Assembly: GCA_964508715.1 (NCBI GenBank)
Contig: CAZDUX010000002.1
Location: 124,001-188,000 of the forward strand
Reading direction: 5' to 3'
Length of the DNA stretch: 64,000 nt
Source: JAKALX01 sp964508715
Lineage (GTDB): Bacteria > Chloroflexota > Dehalococcoidia > Tepidiformales > Tepidiformaceae
The translations under genes and the position numbers were made by a program. The stretch's first letter is position 1; each line of letters begins with the position of its first letter. Shown in pieces: positions 42,038 to 50,846 of this stretch. The notes beneath the pieces are model-generated. The model was not told the DNA's origin and did not search any database. It was given only the letters and a program-made list of their open reading frames with translations.

Positions 42038-44302
42038 ATGGGTGCATACGAAGGGATCCGGGTGATCGACTTCACCCAGGGGATAGCAGGGCCGATGGCC
42101 TGCGGGCTGCTCGCTCAGCACGGCGCCGATGTGATAAAGGTCGAAGGCCCGGGTGGGGACCGCATGCAAGGAACGCGCGGCTACCTCGCGTGGAATTGCA
42201 ATAAGCGGCGCCTCCCGCTCGACCTGGAAACGCCGCAAGGGCAGGAGGCCGCGCAGGCACTCATCGCGGGAGCAGACGTAGCGGTGTTCGACGCGCGCCC
42301 AGGCGAACTCGAGCGGCTGGGACTCGATGGCCCGTCGCTGACGGCCGTGCATGCCACCCTCATACATGCCTGGATGCCGATGTTCGGGACGGCCGGGCGC
42401 TGGGCTCAGACAGAGCCTGAGGAATCGTTGCTCGCGGCGGCAAGCTGTTCCGCGTTCGCTCAGTTCAGTTGGGGGGACGAACCGACCCACCTGATAACGC
42501 CACAGATAAGCTACGGACAGGCTATTCTCGCGGCCGGCGCCATCGGGGCAGCAATCTACGAGCGGGGGCAGAGTGGACGAGGACAGGCAGTGATCTGCAC
42601 GGGCATTCACGGATACGGCGCTGTACGGAGTGGCGGTGCGATCCGGGCGGATGGAATGGTACGTATGGGCCTCGGCCGAGGGACACGTGGGGCGAGCCCG
42701 AACTACCGGCTCTACGAGTGCGCCGACGGCGAATGGCTGTTCCTCGGGACGCTGACAATGCCGTTCTTCTTGCGGGCCCTGGAGGCAATGGACCTGCTCG
42801 AAGTGCTGGCCATCGACGGCGTCGAGGGTGAACTCGCGAACATGCAGCGGCCACCCATGAGTGACGCCGTGATTGCGCGGCTGGAGGCCCGGTTCGCCGA
42901 ACATCCACGTGAAGAATGGCTACAGGTCCTTCATGCAAACGGCGTACCGGCTGGTCCCGTTGGTGAGCGGCAGGAATGGTTCGATGGCGGCCAGGTTCGG
43001 GCGAACGAGATGCGCATCGAGCTCGAACATCCGGAGCTCGGACGGGTGTCGGTGCCCGGCGTCTCAGCGAAGCTGAAGGAGACTCCGGGTGCCGTTCGAA
43101 GCCTGATGACCGACAGTACGCTGGAGGAAGCGCTGGCAGCGCGGATGGATGGGTGGTCTCCACCCGCGCTTCCAGTTGAGGTGGCCGAAGGTGGGCCGCT
43201 GGCGGGGGTACGAGTCCTCGATGTGGGGAATGTCATCGCCGGGCCGTTCGGGCCAACCATCCTCGCGAACTACGGCGCGGATGTGATCAAGGTGGAGTCG
43301 CCGGAGGGAGATACGTTTCGCACGGCAGCGATCGGTTTTGCGGGCTGGAACCGGGGCAAGCGAAGTGTCGTGCTGGACATGAAGACGGCCGAGGGACTCG
43401 CAACCTTCAAGGAGTTGGTGAGGACATCGGACGTCGTCGTCGGGAATTTCCGGCTCGGGGTGCCAGAGCGCCTTGGCATCGACCACGCGTCGCTCGCCGC
43501 AGTAAACCCACGAATTATCTGTGTCGACGTTCTGGGGTATGGGCCGACGGGGCCCTTTGCGAGCGACCCGGGGTTCGACCCCCTCCTGCAGGCACGAAGC
43601 GGATTGATGAATGCCCAGGGCGGCGAGGACGAACCGGTGTTCCACACGATCCCGGTGAACGATGAGGCGAGTGGTCTCATGTCCGCCTTCGCGACGGTAA
43701 CGGCACTCAACGCGCGCCTGCGTACGAATCGCGGCCAGCATGTTTGGACATCCCTGACGAACCAGAGCGTGGTGGTGCAGTCGGGCGAGCTGACGGACTT
43801 CGCGGGTGCGCCGCCTGTACCTGTGGGCTACCGGAATTGCAAGGGCGTGAGCGCCGGGCACCGCCTGTACGAATGCAGCGACGGTTGGATTGCGGTGGCG
43901 GTCACGAGACGGGAGCAATGGGCGGCCCTGTGCGAGGTCATTCGGCGGCCCGATCTCGAGACTCGCGAGGGTGGGCTCAGTAGCGGCCCGGAGAGTGAAG
44001 TCGCGGCCGAGGTGGCCGCCGCGCTCATTCGAATGGAGCGGGAGGAAGCAGCGAGTAAGTTCGTTGCAGCCGGTGTGCCCGCGACCATCGCGATTCGCTC
44101 GGAAGAGGCATACGAGGATGAGTGGTTGAACGCCAATAGGTTCTTGGAGGAGTACGACCTGCCGGGCCATGGGCGCGTACTCGGTGTGAGGAGTTACGCG
44201 GAGTTCTCGCGGACACCGGGTGGGTTCACACTGCCGGCGCCAGTACTCGGTGCACATACCGCCGAGGTCTTGCGAGAGATACGCGAAGCCTCAACCGTGT
44301 GA
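42038..44302 (+). CDS. Tandem-fused CaiB/BaiF family CoA-transferase, both catalytic Asp replaced
   Basis: A 754-residue fusion of two class III CoA-transferase domains. Each begins with the family start: GIRVIDFTQGIAGPMACGLL (about 5-24) and GVRVLDVGNVIAGPFGPTIL (about 390-409), each followed by HGADVIKVEGPGGD or YGADVIKVESPEGD. Active enzymes carry an Asp in G-R-G-Q-x-V-D-V-S. Domain 1 has GRGQAVICT (Ile186) and domain 2 has NRGQHVWTS (Trp570), so neither has it. CGGGAGG sits 8 nt before ATG 42038. The fold and CoA-binding parts look intact. It may use another residue, act as a racemase/lyase, or bind CoA esters without transfer. Confidence 0.88.
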   Translation: MGAYEGIRVIDFTQGIAGPMACGLLAQHGADVIKVEGPGGDRMQGTRGYLAWNCNKRRLPLDLETPQGQEAAQALIAGADVAVFDARPGELERLGLDGPSLTAVHATLIHAWMPMFGTAGRWAQTEPEESLLAAASCSAFAQFSWGDEPTHLITPQISYGQAILAAGAIGAAIYERGQSGRGQAVICTGIHGYGAVRSGGAIRADGMVRMGLGRGTRGASPNYRLYECADGEWLFLGTLTMPFFLRALEAMDLLEVLAIDGVEGELANMQRPPMSDAVIARLEARFAEHPREEWLQVLHANGVPAGPVGERQEWFDGGQVRANEMRIELEHPELGRVSVPGVSAKLKETPGAVRSLMTDSTLEEALAARMDGWSPPALPVEVAEGGPLAGVRVLDVGNVIAGPFGPTILANYGADVIKVESPEGDTFRTAAIGFAGWNRGKRSVVLDMKTAEGLATFKELVRTSDVVVGNFRLGVPERLGIDHASLAAVNPRIICVDVLGYGPTGPFASDPGFDPLLQARSGLMNAQGGEDEPVFHTIPVNDEASGLMSAFATVTALNARLRTNRGQHVWTSLTNQSVVVQSGELTDFAGAPPVPVGYRNCKGVSAGHRLYECSDGWIAVAVTRREQWAALCEVIRRPDLETREGGLSSGPESEVAAEVAAALIRMEREEAASKFVAAGVPATIAIRSEEAYEDEWLNANRFLEEYDLPGHGRVLGVRSYAEFSRTPGGFTLPAPVLGAHTAEVLREIREASTV

Positions 44303-44354
44303 GTGGTAGCGCTTCGTATCATCGGCAACGTCACCGGCGATGAGCCCATCTGTG

Positions 44355-44395
44355 CAACGGGGGAGCGGATGGAGATGCGACACGCTCCCCCGTTG
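44355..44395 (+). terminator. Strong hairpin between convergent CoA-transferase and LLM genes
   Basis: A perfect 13-bp stem (CAACGGGGGAGCG / CGCTCCCCCGTTG) with a 15-nt loop lies in the 104-nt gap between two converging stops. There is no U-tract on the plus side, so termination may be bidirectional and inefficient, or the hairpin may protect mRNA ends. Confidence 0.65.
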
Positions 44396-44406
44396 CGTTC
44401 GGTCAG

Positions 44407-45477
44407 CTACACGGTGGCAGCAGCGAGGTCCTCCATTCCACGGGGAACGCGGGGGACTTCGATCTTCTGGACCTCGCTGAGGACGTGCTGGAGGCGCTCG
44501 CGCTGCTCGGGCGTCTTCGAGGGCATGGAGAGACCGACACGGCTGGCGTATTCGCGGTGTTCACGGATGAAGCCGGGCAGCCGGTCATACGTCGAGGTTT
44601 GAGCGAAGACGCGGAGAACATCCTCGGGGATGGCCTTGCGCATCTCATCCCACTTGCCCTGGAGCGAGAGTTCGTGGAGTTGCATACCGAGGTCCTTGAG
44701 GCCGTGGACTTCAAAGACTTCGTGGTAGCTGCGGGTTGAGCCATAGAACGAGATCGGCTGGCGGAGTGCCTGGAGGCCCTGCTCGATGTCGGATTCGGTT
44801 TCACCGAAGACCGTGAATCCACCGCCGGAGATCTCGATGTCGCTCCAGGTGCGGCCGCTGCGCTTGAGGCCGATGGCAACGTTCGGGAGGACGACCTCAC
44901 GCATGTACTTGTCGGTCATGAAGCCGTGTGGAAGGACGCCATCGGCGACGGTACCGGCAACACGTGCCATAGCGTCGCCAACGCAGGCGAGAAAGACCTT
45001 TGGCCGGGGGAAGTCGATCGGGCCCGGGTTGAAGTTCGGCGTCATGAGGGTGAAGTGGTAGTACTTGCCGACGAAGTCCGGCTTTTCGCCAGTCTGGAAG
45101 GAGTGCCAGACGGCCTTGAGCATCTGGATGTACTCCTTCATCCGCGTTGCCGGGGCGCCGGGCCAATCGACGCTGAAGCGATTCATATTGTGGCCCTTCA
45201 CCTGGCTGCCAAGCCCGAGCGAGAAGCGGCCCCGGGTGAGGTGCTGGATGTCCCACGCTTCCATCGCGAGGACGGTGGGACTGCGAGGAAAGGCGATGGT
45301 GACGCTCGTCTGGATTTCGATCTTCTGGGTAGCGGCACCGCCGAGGGCTGCCGTGAGCATTGAGTCGTGTGCGGTTTCGGGCGTGCCGGCGATATCGTAG
45401 CCAAGTTCTTCGGCGTTGCGTGCGGCATCGGCGACCGTGGTGAGCCAGCTACCGCCAAACCCGGTGCTTACTCGCAT
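44407..45477 (-). CDS. F420-type LLM class oxidoreductase (TIGR03617-like)
   Basis: A 356-residue luciferase-like enzyme. MRVSTGFGGSWLTTVADAAR, TQKIEIQTSVTIAFPRSPTVLA and TRGRFSLGLGSQVKGHNMNRFS (split here for length) match the TIGR03617 F420-dependent group. The ATG 45477 has GAGAGGTTGCTTCC upstream; longer in-frame readings have poor composition. It lies between two tandem-fused CoA-transferase genes on the opposite strand, so all three may serve one acyl-CoA pathway. The substrate is not known. Confidence 0.88.
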   Translation of the reverse strand: MRVSTGFGGSWLTTVADAARNAEELGYDIAGTPETAHDSMLTAALGGAATQKIEIQTSVTIAFPRSPTVLAMEAWDIQHLTRGRFSLGLGSQVKGHNMNRFSVDWPGAPATRMKEYIQMLKAVWHSFQTGEKPDFVGKYYHFTLMTPNFNPGPIDFPRPKVFLACVGDAMARVAGTVADGVLPHGFMTDKYMREVVLPNVAIGLKRSGRTWSDIEISGGGFTVFGETESDIEQGLQALRQPISFYGSTRSYHEVFEVHGLKDLGMQLHELSLQGKWDEMRKAIPEDVLRVFAQTSTYDRLPGFIREHREYASRVGLSMPSKTPEQRERLQHVLSEVQKIEVPRVPRGMEDLAAATV

Positions 45478-45609
45478 GGAAGCAACCTCTCTATCAATGA
45501 AATGGAATGGGCCAACCCTACCGGCCGATGGGCCAGTTAGCAACGCGCACGTACGGGCCTGGCGGGTAGAATCCAACGCTGGCTGCGATTGCGGCGTATG
45601 GGGGGATGC

Positions 45610-48066
45610 GTGCTCGAAGGGACCCGGGTTGTCGAGTTGAGTTCGGATGTGAGCGGATCGTTCGCGGGGCGGCTGCTGGCCGCTTACGGGGCAGACGTGA
45701 TCGTCGTTGAACCACCGGGCGGGCATCCGATCCGTTCGCTGCCGCCGCGGGCTGGCGAATCACCGGATGAAAGCATCCTGTTCGCCTACCTTGGTGCAGG
45801 GAAGCGAAGCGTGGTTCTGAACATCGAAGATGAGGAGGACGCTCACCGGGTGCGCCGGCTCATCGCGGGTGCCGCCGTGGTGATTGATTCGTATGCGCCG
45901 GGCGAACTCGCGGGCTTTGGACTGGACCCCGAGTCGCTGCTTTCGGCGCACCGGTCACTGGTTGTGTGCTCGGTCACCCCGTATGGGCAGGATGGGCCAC
46001 ACTCGCACTGGCGAGCGACTTCGCTCACGGCGGCGGCTGCGGGCGGACAGATGTCCATCTGCGGGGATGCCGATCAGCCACCGTTGAAACAGGCAGGGCA
46101 CCAGGCCAGCTACCAGGCAGGATTACACGCATTCTCGGCCATTGTGACGGCGTTGTACGCGGCGGCCTCAACGGGTATCGGCGACTGGATCGATATCTCG
46201 ATGCAGGAGGTCCAGACCTCGACGGTCGAGGGAGCCGGGCCGAACGCCATGAACGTCGGGAGCGAAGCCGGCCGGAATGCTGGCAACACGCCATTCGCAC
46301 AATGGGGGATTCACCCCTGCAAGGGTGGGTATATTGGCGTGGCAGCAATGCCGCGGCAGTCTTTTGCTGTCTATGACTGCATCGGCCACCCGGAGCTGAA
46401 GGAAGACCCGGCGTTCGCCAGCGGGTGGGCCCTCGAAGCAAACGAAGTATTGAAGGTGCTCATCCCGGAGTGGACAGCGGAACGGACCGCGAAGGAGATT
46501 TTCGAGCACGCAGCAAAGTTCCGGGCTCCGTTCTCCATGATTCCAAACGCACGCGAACTGCTCGAATGGCCGGGACTACAGGCTGTTGGGTTCTGGAAAG
46601 ACGTTGAGCACCCGGTGCTCGGGACGCATCCGCTGCCTTCCGCGCCGATCGCGTTCGAGGATGGGACGCGCGGCCGGGCGAAGCGGGCTCCGCTCCTGGG
46701 TGAGCACACAGCGGAAGTGCTGGCGGAGGCAGAGGCGCGCGACCTGGCAGCGGCACGAGCGAGCCACGCTTCGCACACGGGGCTGCCACTCGCATTCAGC
46801 GGTATTCGCGTGATCGACATGACGGCAGTCTGGGCAGGGCCGTATGGGACACGCTTCCTTGGCGACCATGGAGCCGAGGTGATAAAGGTGGAGGGGCCAT
46901 CGGCTGCCGACCCGGTACGGACAATGACCGGGGCGCGGACCTCACCAGAGATCAACCAGAGCTTCTACTTCAACGAGTACAGCCGGAACAAGCTCGGGAT
47001 CAGCCTCGATATCAAGCAACCGGAGGGGATGGCGGCACTGAAGCGGCTCATCGCCACTGCAGATGTCTTTATCGAAAATTGGAGCAGTGGTGTTGCTGGT
47101 CGGCTGGGCCTGGGATTCGAGGCACTGAAGCAGATCAAGCCGGATATCATCTACATCTCGATGCCCGGATTTGGCCACACGGGGCCCGATGCCGACCGGA
47201 TCGGATTCGGGCCGACAATCGAGCAGATGGGCGGGCTCGTGGCCCTGCAGGGTTACGAAGGCGGACCACCCCATCGGAGCGGAATCTCCTATGGCGACCC
47301 GATTTCGGGAACAGTCGCCGCCGGGGCCGTCGCAATGGGCTTGATCGAGCGGACGAAGACCGGAAAGGCGTTCTATGCCGCAATTCCGCAGCGCGACGCC
47401 ATCCCGTCGCTCATCGGTGAGTTCGTCATCGGCGAAGCGCTGGGGCATCCACTGCCGACGCAGATCGGGAGCCGCGACGTGGAGATGGCACCACACAACG
47501 TTTATCGTGCGAAGGATACTGCGCCGCGCGCGGCACTCGGTGCGATGGGGCGCCCGCTGCTGGAGTTCGTCGATTCCTGGGTGACGATCGCCGTTGATAC
47601 AGAAGCGGCGTGGACCGGCTTGAAGAACGTCATCAATGACGGAAGGCTCGAGGATCGGCGGTTTGGAACGATAACCGGGAGGCGCGCAGCAGCGGCCGAA
47701 CTCGATGCCATTATTGGTGAGTGGACGGCCCAACGCGATGCGGATGAAGCAGCGGCACTTCTGCAGTCTGCGGGAGTAGCGGCGTCACCAGTACTGTCGC
47801 CGGTGATGATGACGAAAGACGAGCATCTCCTGGCGCGCGACTTCTTCATGCCGTTTGTTCACGCGGATATCGGGGACTGTGTTACGAGCCGCCCGCCCTG
47901 GCGGTTCAAGAATCGTCCGCCACGGCCAATCCGGGCGGCACCCCGCTTCGGCGAGCACACCCGAGACGTGTTGAGGCGGATCGGGGGGTATAGCGATACA
48001 GAGATCGAGGCACTGGCAGAGAAAAATGTGATCACCGATGACCTGATCGCCGGTGCGGCAGGGTAA
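45610..48066 (+). CDS. Tandem-fused CaiB/BaiF family CoA-transferase, one catalytic Asp kept
   Basis: An 818-residue fusion of two class III CoA-transferase domains: GTRVVELSSDVSGSFAGRLL at the start and GIRVIDMTAVWAGPYGTRFL near residue 398. Domain 1 keeps the catalytic Asp (GDWIDISMQE, Asp195). Domain 2 aligns as TGKAFYAAIPQRDA against TGEGQYVDVSQREA, so Asp is replaced by Ala591. The DMSP enzyme DddD is a known tandem CaiB fusion in which only one domain is active. GTG 45610 follows GGGGGGA; TTG 45589 and ATG 45598 are alternative starts, and TAGAAT at 45567-45572 is the likely -10. Confidence 0.85.
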   Translation: MLEGTRVVELSSDVSGSFAGRLLAAYGADVIVVEPPGGHPIRSLPPRAGESPDESILFAYLGAGKRSVVLNIEDEEDAHRVRRLIAGAAVVIDSYAPGELAGFGLDPESLLSAHRSLVVCSVTPYGQDGPHSHWRATSLTAAAAGGQMSICGDADQPPLKQAGHQASYQAGLHAFSAIVTALYAAASTGIGDWIDISMQEVQTSTVEGAGPNAMNVGSEAGRNAGNTPFAQWGIHPCKGGYIGVAAMPRQSFAVYDCIGHPELKEDPAFASGWALEANEVLKVLIPEWTAERTAKEIFEHAAKFRAPFSMIPNARELLEWPGLQAVGFWKDVEHPVLGTHPLPSAPIAFEDGTRGRAKRAPLLGEHTAEVLAEAEARDLAAARASHASHTGLPLAFSGIRVIDMTAVWAGPYGTRFLGDHGAEVIKVEGPSAADPVRTMTGARTSPEINQSFYFNEYSRNKLGISLDIKQPEGMAALKRLIATADVFIENWSSGVAGRLGLGFEALKQIKPDIIYISMPGFGHTGPDADRIGFGPTIEQMGGLVALQGYEGGPPHRSGISYGDPISGTVAAGAVAMGLIERTKTGKAFYAAIPQRDAIPSLIGEFVIGEALGHPLPTQIGSRDVEMAPHNVYRAKDTAPRAALGAMGRPLLEFVDSWVTIAVDTEAAWTGLKNVINDGRLEDRRFGTITGRRAAAAELDAIIGEWTAQRDADEAAALLQSAGVAASPVLSPVMMTKDEHLLARDFFMPFVHADIGDCVTSRPPWRFKNRPPRPIRAAPRFGEHTRDVLRRIGGYSDTEIEALAEKNVITDDLIAGAAG

Positions 48067-48099
48067 GCTGCGCGAGCCGGGCAGGCAAAGGAGGATTCA

Positions 48100-48630
48100 A
48101 TGGCCGCAATTGACTTCATGAAGCAGACACTGACGTTCGTGCATCGAGGGTTCATGGGAGCGGGCGATGGGCTCTCGGACGAGCAGCTGCACTTCGTACC
48201 CGAGGGACAATCGCACTCGGTTGCATGGTGCATGTGGCATGGCGCCCGCATCGAGGACCTCTTCTTCCAGCAGATCTTCCAGGGGAAACAGAGCGAATGG
48301 GATGAAGGGGACTGGGCAGCGAAGACCGGGCTGCCGGAAAAGGGCTTCGGGACAGGACAATCGAATGAGGACGCTCGTGCGGTGCAAATCACGTCTCGCG
48401 ATGCTTTCCGCCAGTACCAGGAGCGCGTCGGCGAACGGGCGATGGCCTATCTCGACACGATTGGAGACGAAGACCTTACGCGCGAGGTGAAGCTCGGAGA
48501 GAAAACCGAGACCCTCGGGGAGTCGATCAACCTGCACCTCGTGATCCATCTCAACGGGCACCGGGGCGAGATCAACCTGCTCCGCGGGATGATGGGATTC
48601 GACCCTGTGCTGCTGAACCAGGGGGGCTGA
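48100..48630 (+). CDS. DinB family protein
   Basis: A 176-residue DinB-like four-helix bundle. Possible metal ligands are His in AWCMWHGARIEDLF and in LHLVIHLNGHRGEINLLRGMMG near the C-terminus. A damage- or thiol-related transferase role is known for some relatives, but nothing specific can be said here. AAAGGAGGATTCA gives a strong Shine-Dalgarno. It starts 33 nt after the fused CoA-transferase and may be co-transcribed with it. Confidence 0.82.
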   Translation: MAAIDFMKQTLTFVHRGFMGAGDGLSDEQLHFVPEGQSHSVAWCMWHGARIEDLFFQQIFQGKQSEWDEGDWAAKTGLPEKGFGTGQSNEDARAVQITSRDAFRQYQERVGERAMAYLDTIGDEDLTREVKLGEKTETLGESINLHLVIHLNGHRGEINLLRGMMGFDPVLLNQGG

Positions 48631-48656
48631 CGGGAGGACCTGTCACCGGGTTGGCC

Positions 48657-48662
48657 TACAAT
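48657..48662 (+). promoter_or_regulatory. -10 box (TACAAT) of apt, leaderless type
   Basis: TACAAT is followed by 7 nt and the apt ATG at 48670, with no Shine-Dalgarno between. Confidence 0.55.
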
Positions 48663-48669
48663 CAGCACG

Positions 48670-49182
48670 ATGGACCTGGCCGCTTACGTTCGTGATATCC
48701 CCGACTTCCCTCAGCCGGGTGTGCTGTTTCGCGACATCACGCCCCTGCTCGGAGACCCTCGAGCGTTTGGTGAAGCTGTCCATCGGCTGGCCTCGGAGGC
48801 GGAGCGGTGCAATCCAGAGGCGATCGTGGGGATTGAGTCGCGGGGGTTCCTGTTCGGCGGTCCCGTTGCGATCAGCCTCGGGCTACCGTTTGTGCCCGTA
48901 CGAAAGCCAGGCAAACTACCCGCCGAGCGGATGAGCATCGAGTACGCGCTGGAGTACGGCGCGAATCAACTCGACATCCACAAGGACGGGCTGGCGCCCG
49001 GGCAGCGAGCCTTCATTATCGATGACGTCCTGGCGACCGGGGGGACCGCAGCCGCGACGGCTGCGCTGGTGGAGTTGCTCGGGGCCGTGCCCGCCGGGTT
49101 TGGCTTCCTCATCGAGATCAGGCCATTGGAGGGCCGGCAGCGGCTTGCCGGGTACCCCGTTGCAAGCCTCGTCTCGTACTGA
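48670..49182 (+). CDS. apt: Adenine phosphoribosyltransferase
   Basis: A 170-residue enzyme that converts adenine and PRPP to AMP. Motifs are IPDFPQPGVLFRDITPLL near the N-terminus, GIESRGFLFGGPVA, KPGKLPAERMS (flexible loop) and the PRPP loop FIIDDVLATGGTAAA. Adenine is the product of MtnP, encoded 1.7 kb downstream, and the whole block recycles products of S-adenosylmethionine use. A -10 box 7 nt upstream suggests a leaderless mRNA. Confidence 0.96.
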   Translation: MDLAAYVRDIPDFPQPGVLFRDITPLLGDPRAFGEAVHRLASEAERCNPEAIVGIESRGFLFGGPVAISLGLPFVPVRKPGKLPAERMSIEYALEYGANQLDIHKDGLAPGQRAFIIDDVLATGGTAAATAALVELLGAVPAGFGFLIEIRPLEGRQRLAGYPVASLVSY

Positions 49183-49282
49183 ATCGCAGAGATTGGTTGC
49201 CCCAGAGCGCTATGTCTCGTGTCTCGTGTTGCAGAACCATATTCAAGTAGTTCGTTACTCTCATCTGCACTTCGGCCGGTGG

Positions 49283-49288
49283 TAGCAT
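49283..49288 (+). promoter_or_regulatory. -10 box (TAGCAT) of the MarR gene, leaderless type
   Basis: TAGCAT ends 7 nt before the ATG at 49296. The preceding AT-richer stretch (49225-49265) could hold its -35 or an operator, but nothing clear is seen. Confidence 0.5.
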
Positions 49289-49295
49289 CGAAGTC

Positions 49296-49745
49296 ATGGA
49301 CTCGACAACCGCGGACCTTGCCCTCGTGACGGGTCTCTATCGGACGACGAACGCAGCCGTGCGTGAGCTCGACCAGCGGCTCGGAAGAGAGCATGACATC
49401 ACGTTCATCCAGGCTGTGACCCTCCTCGCGATCGACTCGTTCGACCGCCCACAGCCACACCTGGTGGCCGATTACCTCTCGCAGCAATCACAGACGGTCA
49501 CCGGTGTGCTCGACAGGCTCGAGCGGGCCGGGCACGTGACACGGCGCCGGGACCTCGGCGACCGGCGTGCCGTGCGACTCGAGCTGACCGAGAGTGGCCA
49601 AAAGCTCGTCAATGAGATGTCGAAAACGCTGCGGCGGCACGTGGAAGAGGTACTCCAGGGGCTGGACGAGACGACACGGGAGCACCTGCGGAAGGATCTC
49701 GGCGAACTCGAGCAGTCTATCCGGGCGACGACCTCAGCACGGTAG
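49296..49745 (+). CDS. MarR-family transcriptional regulator
   Basis: A 149-residue winged-helix regulator: ITFIQAVTLLAIDSF, the recognition helix region DYLSQQSQTVTGVLDRLERAG and wing RRRDLGDRRAVRLELTESG. It sits between apt and mtnA with its own -10 box, so it may control the recycling block or itself. The ligand is unknown. It shares only family-level similarity with the MarR at 17902. Confidence 0.92.
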   Translation: MDSTTADLALVTGLYRTTNAAVRELDQRLGREHDITFIQAVTLLAIDSFDRPQPHLVADYLSQQSQTVTGVLDRLERAGHVTRRRDLGDRRAVRLELTESGQKLVNEMSKTLRRHVEEVLQGLDETTREHLRKDLGELEQSIRATTSAR

Positions 49746-49756
49746 GGGACACGCGG

Positions 49757-49762
49757 TAGACT
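49757..49762 (+). promoter_or_regulatory. -10 box (TAGACT) of mtnA, leaderless type
   Basis: TAGACT is followed by only 6 nt before the GTG at 49769, the tightest spacing in the window. Confidence 0.55.
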
Positions 49763-49768
49763 CTCGCC

Positions 49769-50800
49769 GTGACCGACGTCATTTCCATTCGCATCCTGGC
49801 CGACCGGTTCGAGGCGCTCGATCAGACCCTCCTCCCTCATGAGGAGCGGCTTCTTCCGCTGGAAACCATGGAAACGGTGTGCGAGGCGATCTCCTCGCTA
49901 CGAGTGCGGGGAGCGCCACTGCTGGGGATTGTCGGAGCGGCAGGGCTCGCGGTTGCGGCAGGCGAACTGGGAACCAGTGACGAGGCACTGCGAGCAGGTG
50001 CTGCCCGAATCATTGCGACGCGGCCGACAGCTGTGGACCTCTCGGCCCGGACCAACGAGGCACTGGCGGTCGCGCTGGCCATGCCGGTCATGCACCGTGA
50101 GAAGGCGCTGTGGGAGTTCGCACGGCGGCTCCATCTCGAGCGGGTGGACGAGGACTACCAGATCGCACGGGCGGGGGCGGCACTCCTCCCCAAGGGATCC
50201 CGGGTACTCACGCATTGCAATACCGGGGCACTTGCCACAGGCGGTATCGGGACAGCGCTCGGGGTGATCCGCCTCGCGTGGGAGGCGGGACAGCTCACCC
50301 GCTGTTTCGCGACAGAGACACGGCCACTTTTGCAGGGTGCACGGCTCACAGCGTGGGAACTGAAGCGATTGGGCATTCCCGCGTCGCTCCTTCCGGACAC
50401 CGCGGCCGCGTTGCTTCTCGCCTCCGGCCACGTGACTGCAGTAGTCACGGGAGCCGACCGCATAGCGGCAAATGGGGACACCGCCAACAAGGTTGGGACG
50501 TACGGATTGGCGGCAGTCGCCGCCAGGCACGGCGTGCCGTTCTACATTGCAGCACCGACAAGCACAGTCGACCTCGCATGCCCCGACGGTCACTCGATTC
50601 CAATCGAGTTCCGGGATGGCGGAGAGGTTGGCGGGTTTGCCGGACAACGCTGGAGTCCCGAAGGCATGGATGCGTACAATCCGGCGTTCGATGTAACGCC
50701 AGCCGAGCTGATCACAGGCATCGTGACAGAGCGTGGAGTGGCAACGGCGCCCTTTGCCGAATCACTTCGACAGATCGCCGCGCGGCGTGTGACGGCATGA
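49769..50800 (+). CDS. mtnA: Methylthioribose-1-phosphate isomerase
   Basis: A 343-residue enzyme that turns 5-methylthioribose 1-phosphate into the ribulose form, step two after MtnP. It has the SLRVRGAPLLGIVGAAGLA start region, the catalytic Cys in THCNTGALATGGIG and the catalytic Asp in VTGADRIAANGDTANKVGT, which distinguish it from eIF2B subunits. The GTG start lies 6 nt after a -10 box. mtnP follows about 46 nt later. Later steps (mtnB, C, D, K) are not in the window, so the product may enter a shortened shunt. Confidence 0.95.
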   Translation: MTDVISIRILADRFEALDQTLLPHEERLLPLETMETVCEAISSLRVRGAPLLGIVGAAGLAVAAGELGTSDEALRAGAARIIATRPTAVDLSARTNEALAVALAMPVMHREKALWEFARRLHLERVDEDYQIARAGAALLPKGSRVLTHCNTGALATGGIGTALGVIRLAWEAGQLTRCFATETRPLLQGARLTAWELKRLGIPASLLPDTAAALLLASGHVTAVVTGADRIAANGDTANKVGTYGLAAVAARHGVPFYIAAPTSTVDLACPDGHSIPIEFRDGGEVGGFAGQRWSPEGMDAYNPAFDVTPAELITGIVTERGVATAPFAESLRQIAARRVTA

Positions 50801-50846
50801 GCACGTAGACTGATCCCAACTCCGACCCGTGAGAACGCCATCCGTG

